Shown piece by piece: positions 58,301 through 64,000 of a stretch of 64,000 bases of DNA; position 1 is the first letter of the stretch; every line of letters starts with the position of its first letter. Origin of the DNA: Synechococcus sp. WH 8016 (GTDB lineage Bacteria > Cyanobacteriota > Cyanobacteriia > PCC-6307 > Cyanobiaceae); contig NZ_AGIK01000001.1 of the NCBI RefSeq assembly GCF_000230675.1, positions 124,001 through 188,000 of the forward strand. The letters run 5' to 3'. The notes beneath the pieces were generated by a model. The model was given only the letters and a program-made list of their open reading frames with translations, was not told the DNA's origin and did no database searches. Made by a program: the position numbers and the translations under genes.

Positions 58301-58964
58301 CTTCCGTGTTGGCGATCCGAACAGCGCAATCGCTATCCAAACGACGGAGGGCTTGGCTCAGTTGATCGGCTGAGAGGCCGGCGTGCAGGAGCCCGGAAAC
58401 GTCGTCAGCTGGCAGGGCTAGCACCTGCTGTTCCCAGTAGTCGTAAGCCACCTCTTGGCAGAGATGGTGGCTGTCATCGTCAAGGCACACCTCCATCGCT
58501 GTGCCGTTCTGGAGAGCTTGCCGGCGAAGGCTGCGCCGGCAGAAGCCATGGATGGTCGTGATATCGGCTCGCTCCAGTCCTTCCAGCGCTTCCAGCAGCT
58601 GGCTGGCAATGGTGCGCCGGCTGTGGGGATCTTGCCCATGGATGGACAGCCACTCCTCCAACACGGCATCTCTGGGTGGTGAGTTGGGTGGGGAGCCGGA
58701 TTTGGAGTCGGAGTCCTGCGCTTGGGGTTGGAGCAGGGCTTGTAGGGCGTCGTTCAGACGCCGGCCAATGCGATCCCGTAATTCGGCAGCAGCGGCTTCT
58801 GTGAAGGTGACCACCAAAAGCTCTTTGAGGTTGAGCTTCCGTTCAGTCACCAGCCGCAAGACCAGGTGGGCTAATGCAAAGGTTTTGCCCGTGCCAGCAC
58901 TGGCTTCTATGAGACGCACTCCGGCATCGAGGGGGTACTGATTGGGTTCAAAACGGCTCCTCAT
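55311..58964 (-). CDS. recB: Exodeoxyribonuclease V subunit beta (RecB)
   Basis: The 1217-residue subunit has UvrD-type helicase motifs (EASAGTGKTFAL near residue 20, VALIDEFQDTDPLQW, IVGDPKQAIYRFRG, VVTVHRSKGLQYPVV) and a C-terminal nuclease domain with GSIDLVF and the VADWKSN catalytic motif. RecB is the 3'-5' motor and the nuclease of the complex that processes double-strand ends. Its ATG overlaps the recC stop. Confidence 0.95.
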   Translation of the reverse strand: MRSRFEPNQYPLDAGVRLIEASAGTGKTFALAHLVLRLVTERKLNLKELLVVTFTEAAAAELRDRIGRRLNDALQALLQPQAQDSDSKSGSPPNSPPRDAVLEEWLSIHGQDPHSRRTIASQLLEALEGLERADITTIHGFCRRSLRRQALQNGTAMEVCLDDDSHHLCQEVAYDYWEQQVLALPADDVSGLLHAGLSADQLSQALRRLDSDCAVRIANTEGAHEQPRPLIECFDHWLRSSWTEFEAQWETSGHALETAFRDCATDWRSQGQTDTKPYAPKPKKDRASAIDAWINQENNTQSLRISYGTVRQQHLLADYFHPGCFSKTARRCSEINPNLPQPTLQQAIAALWDGPAEQVWRHALNHGLHTLASRRAQQGVISFSGLLDALDPKPSDAEPQRWLAPIQQRYRVALIDEFQDTDPLQWRLLQACFATPDHLLLIVGDPKQAIYRFRGGDLNTYKQARQSADRIDNLLDNRRTTPSLMEAMNQWMAPGLILSDLEVPPVTPCASALPLDLQDGEQPLQLIELPADNPDDLPSRTSLESTIPPLVAGQALHLLDSDPSLTPSDLCVLVSRHRQAEAVREQLALRGLPSRLVSPGDVLSTTGATELQHLLDALATPADGGRLRRLACSALMQWTSRQLQNAESNGDLDRLAGQLRNLQDNLPYLGLLGCLSQLLEGRMLADLSSRGRLLGDIQQCARLVQDAMHRQGLDLGSAADWLRRQRLQPIEPTPDIRQPHSDLAESAVAVVTVHRSKGLQYPVVICPYLWQAPAESKGPLWRNPANDPKGTWQVALNPHWDRGHKAAERDQYDSAAEAERLAYVALTRAERHLVVFWCVAAGQEANPLASWMKELSLGDAPGMSRHSPFEHTTQPFWRPTPRLETLQLSEVPQRSLDRSWGRSSYSAWISSQNNRHAPAPADPRTLEEGRDIDAVADSEAPINPDDSADLNGPLAAFPKGPGAGDCLHRILEQVNFQGPADQAPNQLVVAEELGRAGIDHEHSDAVISALNNVLTAPLGGPLKHLKLSDLGAGRRLHELSFDLPVAQQGDPVRSAGLAHAFEADSDHRFGAHYAQSLRSLDIRSRGFLTGSIDLVFTDGDDPATARWWVADWKSNWIGERDEAGRGIACGPRHYSQAAMEEQMLTHHYPLQAHLYLLALDRYLRWRLDGYDPERHLGGYAYVFLRGISPKGGSGLVIEPAPLTRIHRLDQWLEGLSS

Positions 58965-61900
58965 GGCCGCTGCGCCTCCAGCATCGGTGCATACAACGCT
59001 TGAAAGGCCTCTTCAAAGCCGGCTTCGCTTAAAAAATTGTCAGCATCGAAGTGGTCGCCAAAACAAAGCTGCATCTCTGGACGCTCTCGCTCTCCCATAC
59101 CTGCAAATCCCCCATCCCAGCGGCTTTCAAACGCTCGGTTTGCTTTTTCAAGACCTTTGTTCAACGTGAGGGCTCTGGCCAACCCACTGGCCGGTGGGAC
59201 CGGCCAGCACGTTTCAGCTCCTGCATGTGCCAAGGCCTTTAGAGACAAGAGAAGCTCCTGAGCTCGCTCTCGATCCAGAGGTTGCCAGTGAAGCGCGATT
59301 TGAAATTGATCGGCTTTGGCGCTGCTGTCACAACGACAGATCACAGCCGTTGGGGTGGATCCTCCCGCCGCTTGCTGGATGAGGTGTGTGAACCAGCCGC
59401 CCAAGGCCGTGCGTGATTGGAGCCGTCCGGCGCTGACCCAAACCGTGGTTGATCCAGCTCTGAGCACGGTGCGTGACTCGCTCTCTGCGCGGATCGATTC
59501 ACACTGCAAAGGCCCAAGGTGCAACAGGGTTTGTTGCAGGTTTTGCCAGCGCTGTTCGAGGCGATTTGCAGCCAGTAGGCCTGCTGCGCCAGGTGGAAGC
59601 GTCCCTTGGCCGCGAAGTTGCTTCGCCCATTCCCCTGGAAGCGCGTGCTCCCACTTCAAGCTCGAATCGGTAGCCAGCCAATCGATCTGATCGAGGAATG
59701 ACTGGTTCAGAAGAGATTGACGCTGCCGCTCCTCGAGTTCGAGCGCTGAGAGATCCTCTACGGGGGTGGACCACTCCCGTGTTTCCAATCCTCGCGCTTT
59801 GAGCCAATAGCGCTGGGGAGCCTCTAGCCAACGGCTGACGGCATCCGTATCCAAACCATCAGCGTCGCCCACTGGAGTCCAGTGCAGGGGATGGGCTAAG
59901 CCCAAGGAGTTCTTGCTCACGCCCATGGGATCGCGGCGATCCAGATTGAGCCTGGCGTCGAGGTGGTGACGATCAGAACTGAAGGCTGAGCCGGAGCGAT
60001 TGGCAAGAAAATTTCGAGGATCCAAGGGGTTGGCTGGCTGCTCCAACACCACGCGCTCAAACTGTTCGGGGGTGAGTTGGTCCTTCAGCAAGGTGAGCCA
60101 TTGTTGGACCGGTGGTGCTGGGGGAAGCGCTTCGCCCTTGCGTTCATCGCGTGCATTCCAGCTGATGAGGAGATGTTGTCGCGCGGACATCAAGGCTTCC
60201 AGCAGGACGTAGCGGTCCTGATCTGTGCTCGATGGATCGCCGAGTCGGCGCTGCTGTTCCAAGAGGTGAAAGCCGGCGCGTTCCTGTTGACGTGGAAAGT
60301 CTTGTGAATCCAGCCCCATCAGCACGATCAGCCGATGGGGAATCGCCCGCATGGGCTCTAGGGCGCTGATCGTTAGGGCACCACTGCGGTGGCCAAAACG
60401 ACCGCTATCGGCGGAGAGGGCTTCATCAAGAATGGAGACCACGACGGAGAGGTCAAGGTCAAGAGTGCACTCAGATGCCTGTTGCTGCATCGTGTCGAGT
60501 GCTTGGACGATCGCTTGTTGCTCCCAGGCCCAGTCCCCTCCATCGCCATAAAGATGCTGGAGAAGCTGATTCAACTGGGAGGTCCAAGCGCTGGGGGGAT
60601 GGGGTTGACGTAGACGCGTGATCCATTGCGCTAGTCCATCTAGAAGCGGCCACCATTGTTCGAGTTGCTGAATGGTGAGCCCCCCCTGGTAAGGAGCACA
60701 GCCTCCAGGAGCAAGACCTGGTTCGGCAGGCAGCACCAGGCCAAGCAGCCAGCGATCTAGACACCAACGGAGGCTATGGGTGTCATCGCCACCCCGCTCT
60801 ACGCCATTCACCCCCCAACGGAAGCCGGTCTGTTGGAGGCACTGGGTGATGCGCACGGCATCCGTGGCCGTGATGCCTTGGAGGACTTGCAGGGCGGGGT
60901 TGGCGAGAAGAGCCTCAAGCCCGGAGGCTGTTAAGCGCTCACTTGCCAGCCTTAACAGGGCCATAAATCCTTGGCTCAGGCCTGGAGTGGATTGTTGGCT
61001 GCGATCGGTGAGTCTCCAGGGAATGCTCACTCCCGTGGCGTCTTGATCACCGAAGACGGAGGTGAGGAGCGGGGCATAGCGCTCCACATCTGGAGTCATC
61101 ACCAAGACATCTCGCGGCTCCAGGCTTGGATCAGAGGCCAGCCATTGCAGGATCTGATCGCGGACCAGTTGCACTTCTCTCCATGGTCCTGCGCAGGCCA
61201 AAAAGCGCAACGAGCGGTCTTGATCAGCAGGCGTGAGGGGTGGTGCGCTTCCATCCACCAGCTGTTGTTGCACTTGCTCCAGGAGCGTGGCTGGCCGACC
61301 TTCGGATGCAGCGATCTGAATCGGCGCGGCGAAGAGGTCTCCCTGATCCCATTGGCCGAGAAAGCAATCACCGTTGCCTTCTAACAGCAACTGAAACTCA
61401 GCTCCCATGCGTCCCAAGATCGCCTCCAGACGGGGCGATTCCAAAAGCCAGGGCCCATCGGGTGGGGTGTTCCATGCTTGTCCGAGCGTTTGTCTCCTCT
61501 GTTCGGAGCGTTGCCATAGCTCTGGACAGGGTGTGAGCAGGTAAAGCTCGATCGCCATCAGGCCCGATAAGCCCTGCAGGAGCTCCACCTGCACCGGGGC
61601 GAGATTGCTGATGCCAAACAGACGCAATCGAGGCGGAAGGGCTGCTGCTGGAACATCACCTGCCCGCAAACGTTCCACGGCCTTTTGCACTTGGAGACCA
61701 AAGGGATCACAGGGGAGGCTTGCGGCCAGGGCCCGAACGAGTTGTGGTTGCCAGCGCAAATGAGCCGGTAGGTCAGCGTCTCCGTGGCCCTCAATCCATT
61801 GGCTCAGTTCCTGCGGTCGGTAGAGGGCGTAGTCATCCACCGCATCGGCGAGGCAGCGGGCAAGCTGCCAATGATCACGATTGAGCCGTCCAGCGGCGCT

Positions 61901-62257
61901 TGCGTGTTGCTCCCACCAGAGTTTCAGGCTTTCAGCAGTGGGGTGGTCGAGAAGATCGGGGAGCACTTTTAAAACCGACCAAACCAGTCGTTCTGCCCGC
62001 CAAGGATCTTCGCTGCTTGGATCGAGATCCAAGATGCAGCGCACCAGCTGACGTAAGCGCGATCCAGGAAAGGGAAAACGCACCAGAGCACTGATGCCAT
62101 TGGCTTTGGCAAGCTGCTCGCCGAGCCATCGGCTTGTGGGCCAGGTGTTGACGACAATCTCCAGCTCTTCAAACGGACCTGGGGGGTCAAGCGTCAGCGT
62201 TTGAGCCAGAAGCGTTGCAAGAAACTCTGTGCGATTGCTGCGGTAAACCGTTAGCAA
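58961..62257 (-). CDS. recC: Exodeoxyribonuclease V subunit gamma (RecC)
   Basis: The 1098-residue subunit has the RecC-type start VYRSNRTEFLATLLAQ, NTWPTSRWLGEQLAKANGI and DVLVMTPDVERYAPLLTSVFGD, the helicase-like part without a working Walker A, and the conserved MGLDSQDFPRQ. RecC splits the strands and scans for Chi in the complex. The start is a TTG at 62257; it overlaps the end of the phosphoesterase gene by seven bases. Confidence 0.93.
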   Translation of the reverse strand: MLTVYRSNRTEFLATLLAQTLTLDPPGPFEELEIVVNTWPTSRWLGEQLAKANGISALVRFPFPGSRLRQLVRCILDLDPSSEDPWRAERLVWSVLKVLPDLLDHPTAESLKLWWEQHASAAGRLNRDHWQLARCLADAVDDYALYRPQELSQWIEGHGDADLPAHLRWQPQLVRALAASLPCDPFGLQVQKAVERLRAGDVPAAALPPRLRLFGISNLAPVQVELLQGLSGLMAIELYLLTPCPELWQRSEQRRQTLGQAWNTPPDGPWLLESPRLEAILGRMGAEFQLLLEGNGDCFLGQWDQGDLFAAPIQIAASEGRPATLLEQVQQQLVDGSAPPLTPADQDRSLRFLACAGPWREVQLVRDQILQWLASDPSLEPRDVLVMTPDVERYAPLLTSVFGDQDATGVSIPWRLTDRSQQSTPGLSQGFMALLRLASERLTASGLEALLANPALQVLQGITATDAVRITQCLQQTGFRWGVNGVERGGDDTHSLRWCLDRWLLGLVLPAEPGLAPGGCAPYQGGLTIQQLEQWWPLLDGLAQWITRLRQPHPPSAWTSQLNQLLQHLYGDGGDWAWEQQAIVQALDTMQQQASECTLDLDLSVVVSILDEALSADSGRFGHRSGALTISALEPMRAIPHRLIVLMGLDSQDFPRQQERAGFHLLEQQRRLGDPSSTDQDRYVLLEALMSARQHLLISWNARDERKGEALPPAPPVQQWLTLLKDQLTPEQFERVVLEQPANPLDPRNFLANRSGSAFSSDRHHLDARLNLDRRDPMGVSKNSLGLAHPLHWTPVGDADGLDTDAVSRWLEAPQRYWLKARGLETREWSTPVEDLSALELEERQRQSLLNQSFLDQIDWLATDSSLKWEHALPGEWAKQLRGQGTLPPGAAGLLAANRLEQRWQNLQQTLLHLGPLQCESIRAESESRTVLRAGSTTVWVSAGRLQSRTALGGWFTHLIQQAAGGSTPTAVICRCDSSAKADQFQIALHWQPLDRERAQELLLSLKALAHAGAETCWPVPPASGLARALTLNKGLEKANRAFESRWDGGFAGMGERERPEMQLCFGDHFDADNFLSEAGFEEAFQALYAPMLEAQRP

Positions 62258-62859
62258 GGCTCTACCTGGACCGATGGGGCCGTCCGGTTGCGTGGAGCAG
62301 CCGTATCCACCTGTACTCCCTCTACCTGCACAACGGCCTCTGTTTCTGGGCAGTAAGCCGAGAGTTTTCCTCCATACACCGCACCCGTGTCAATCATCAC
62401 GATCTGACCATGTCGTTCCACATCCGTTCGAGGGGTATGACCAATCACGACCAGTCCACGGCTGCCGTCGTAATGCTCCCAGAAGGTCTCACGGATGGTC
62501 AGGTTGGGAGAACCATTGGCGTCGAACCCTGCGTGGGTTGCCAGCCATCCGTCTCCCTGAAAAACATCGGGGAGCTGATCCAGCCGCTTAAGCCATGGGT
62601 TGGGGCTGGTCAGGGACGCTTCGCTGACGCTCTGTAGGAGCGCCTGCTCATGATTTCCGCGCAGCCAGGTCGCCCGTCCAGCCGTGACTAAAGACCAAAC
62701 CAAGTGCATCGTGGAGGAGGTATCGGGCCCACGGTTGATCACATCTCCGCAAAACACGACGTGGTCATTCTTTGGTAGAGCGCTGAGTAGACGCTGCAGC
62801 GGTTGATAGCAGCCATGCACGTCTCCGATCACCCAGTGGTTGCACGGGAGTGATGACAT
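62251..62859 (-). CDS. PPP-family metallophosphoesterase
   Basis: The 202-residue protein has the signature motifs of PPP phosphatases and related hydrolases: GDVHGC, GDVINRGPDT, RGNHE, LATHAGF and GHTPRTDVERHG, then MIDTGAVYGGKLSA. It could be a PrpA-type protein phosphatase or an ApaH-like diadenosine tetraphosphatase; the motif set does not settle it. It begins the run that continues with recCBD. The start is the ATG at 62859. Confidence 0.82.
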   Translation of the reverse strand: MSSLPCNHWVIGDVHGCYQPLQRLLSALPKNDHVVFCGDVINRGPDTSSTMHLVWSLVTAGRATWLRGNHEQALLQSVSEASLTSPNPWLKRLDQLPDVFQGDGWLATHAGFDANGSPNLTIRETFWEHYDGSRGLVVIGHTPRTDVERHGQIVMIDTGAVYGGKLSAYCPETEAVVQVEGVQVDTAAPRNRTAPSVQVEPC

Positions 62860-62912
62860 GCCAAACAGGCCATAGCGTCATCACATTAATTCCCTTTACT
62901 GGTACGAATGCG

Positions 62913-63200
62913 ATGCGTGGAAATGCTTACCCTGATGGCCGTTGTGAACACGCTGTGGACCCACGATCATTGCCAGTGGCTCGTCGCGTGAGCTTGCTCG
63001 TGAACGCTCTCGACGGTGCACAACGCACCAATGAGGCTCTCGCTGCTTGTACCAATGGCGAAGAGATGCTCGACGTGCTCCTGGACGCGTCGATGAAATT
63101 AAGGCTTGGTCTCACGCGAGAGCAGCTTCGCAATACACCGCCGATTCGAGATTGGGTTTGGTGGAAAAACAAAAATGCTCTTGTCACGATTGGAGACTAA
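62913..63200 (+). CDS. Small protein of unknown function
   Basis: The 95-residue product from the ATG at 62913 has a helical middle (ARRVSLLVNALDGAQRTNEAL and EEMLDVLLDASMKLRLGL) and a Trp-rich end (RDWVWWKNKNALVTIGD). The pattern looks like small conserved picocyanobacterial proteins, but I do not recognise a family. No signal peptide. The frame is open to 62850, which would overlap the phosphoesterase start. It is divergent from that gene. Confidence 0.6.
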   Translation: MRGNAYPDGRCEHAVDPRSLPVARRVSLLVNALDGAQRTNEALAACTNGEEMLDVLLDASMKLRLGLTREQLRNTPPIRDWVWWKNKNALVTIGD

Positions 63201-63772
63201 ATTCTCGCTTTTTTGCGAATCAGGTTGTCTCTATTTAGTCAGGCTGTTTGACTCGTAATTTTCAATTGATTTAAGGTAGTGCTTGCTGTAGATTTTGTGC
63301 TCTTGATAGTGATTCAGGAAGCAAGATCTATTCTCTATTTAGGCGAGTATTCGGCATCAATACTTCATCTAACAATAGGGGTGCTAAGTGGCAAGGGGCT
63401 TTTGGCGATTCCTGTTACTGCTCTAGGCATAAATTAAGGGAGAATGTAAATTATTTCGATGTCATGGTACCTCAGTAATTTTCGGACTCATTAAGGCAAT
63501 GGTCAAGACTGTTTAACGTTTTTAATTCTCAACTGGCTGAATAACGATTTCCCCATTGTCTAGCCTGGTTCTTCAACCATCTTCTCAATAAAGTGATTTA
63601 AATAGAACTTGGCGTGGTTCAACTTTCTGGACGGATTGTGAGCCTTGGTGGCCTCTTCGATAGCCCCATCTGAAATCTCCTCTCTGATCTCAGCGTTTGC
63701 AAGCCACTGTCTCAGCTATGGCCTGCAGCGTGAACATGGAATAAGCCAAACTAGTTTCTCTGTCTCTATCTC
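63201..63772. other. AT-rich region without an intact gene
   Basis: About 570 bases with little coding potential. Counted lines have about 35-38% G+C, well below the rest of the window. Just after 63200 lies ATTCTCGC-TTTTTT-GCGAAT, a weak hairpin whose T-run is in the loop, so not a normal terminator. The part 63560-63715 (minus) keeps a coding-like remnant, listed separately. I see nothing else supportable. Confidence 0.6.
63560..63715 (-). pseudogene. Possible remnant of a small gene
   Basis: On the minus strand 51 codons before a TAG read as a protein-like, charged helical sequence (QWLANAEIREEISDGAIEE, then NHAKFYLNHFIEKMVEEPG). A TAG stands just before the frame and no ATG, GTG or TTG opens it. 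A separate frame starts with an ATG at about 63737 and runs into a stop after about 15 codons across the same spot, as expected if one base was lost. It could be a frameshifted gene or chance. Confidence 0.35.
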
Positions 63773-63973
63773 CTAGATCACAAGGTCCGCTTCTGAGGCT
63801 GCTTTAACCACTTCAAGGTCGATAAACGACGTAGGCTTCAAATGGTCGATGAAGTGAATGCGTGCAGCATCCGACTTAATCCATTGGTTGAGCTGTTCCT
63901 TGCTTTGAAGCTCGGGGACGTTTAGATTTACCGAAATAGTGGCCAGTAGAGTGATCTTTTGTGAGTATTCCAT
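63773..63973 (-). CDS. Small protein of unknown function
   Basis: The 66-residue product (MEYSQKITLLATISVNLN and on, ending VKAASEADLVI) is charged and shows strand-helix alternation. The ATG is at 63973 in an AT-rich region. No family is recognised, and no membrane segment is seen. The composition suggests a recently acquired or fast-changing locus. Confidence 0.45.
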   Translation of the reverse strand: MEYSQKITLLATISVNLNVPELQSKEQLNQWIKSDAARIHFIDHLKPTSFIDLEVVKAASEADLVI

Positions 63974-64000
63974 TGTTTAAAACTTAATAGACACTAAAGG

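Noticed and set aside
63188-63215. Hairpin after the 95-residue gene as a terminator
   Set aside because: The run of T is in the loop rather than after the stem, and the stem has a bulge, so it does not fit a rho-independent terminator.

Overview
The window is a stretch of a marine picocyanobacterial chromosome, most like a marine Synechococcus. The evidence is a ferredoxin-NADP reductase with an N-terminal CpcD-like phycobilisome domain, the clock kinase SasA with its KaiB-like sensor, a CpcS/CpeS-like protein, a BciA-type divinyl reductase of chlorophyll synthesis, a PsbP-like lipoprotein, a group 2 sigma factor and a RecBCD set. Genes are tightly packed, often overlap by 1-8 bases, and commonly use GTG or TTG starts. 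No rRNA, CRISPR array, insertion sequence or prophage is visible. The only RNA gene I can support is tRNA-Glu(UUC).

Layout. 0-5.1 kb: the start of a cobyrinate a,c-diamide synthase gene, then opcA-zwf (oxidative pentose phosphate entry, NADPH) and petH (photosynthetic NADPH), then a SRPBCC protein. 5.2-13.3 kb: tRNA-Glu with its terminator, sasA, a CpcS-like protein, a small exported protein, pepN, a GHL10-type glycosidase, prs and an unknown protein. 13.3-22.2 kb: an atypical LCP protein, bciA, malQ, a RodZ-like protein, a pseudouridine synthase, a group 2 sigma factor, a small membrane protein and an ABC1/UbiB kinase. 22.3-30.6 kb: a PLP decarboxylase coupled to cdsA, a coupled minus-strand run clpC - GldA-like dehydrogenase - alpha/beta hydrolase - DUF2993, and rimI. 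30.7-38.7 kb: a compact plus-strand run lysA-cdaA-uppS-bioB-trhO-GST/DUF952-GNAT, meeting lipA and recR on the other strand.

38.7-50.1 kb is an envelope and export region: a PsbP-like lipoprotein, a HlyD-type adaptor with a 56-residue membrane peptide, a TolC-type channel, two adjacent half-size FUSC proteins behind an LCP protein, a Kef-type antiporter with universal-stress domains, and an MsbA-like ABC exporter. The FUSC/LCP part (about 43-46.1 kb) is visibly AT-richer than its surroundings: 60-base lines I counted there run 33-48% G+C, against 52-63% in lines counted in neighbouring genes. This is the most likely place for something little described.

50.2-62.9 kb: a 61-residue unknown, a glycine-rich RRM RNA-binding protein with a repeat-containing leader, a small cysteine-containing exported protein, a DEAD-box helicase, and a tightly coupled run phosphoesterase-recC-recB-recD-cupin. 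62.9-64 kb: a 95-residue unknown, then an AT-rich stretch with one 66-residue ORF and what looks like a decayed coding remnant.

The window is mainly ordinary core genome. I did not find an obvious new defence, secretion or mobile system. The best leads are the LCP-FUSC-FUSC cluster beside TolC/HlyD, the LCP homologue that has lost its catalytic motif, a changed nucleotide-binding motif in the diadenylate cyclase, and several repeat or inverted-repeat elements placed at translation starts.
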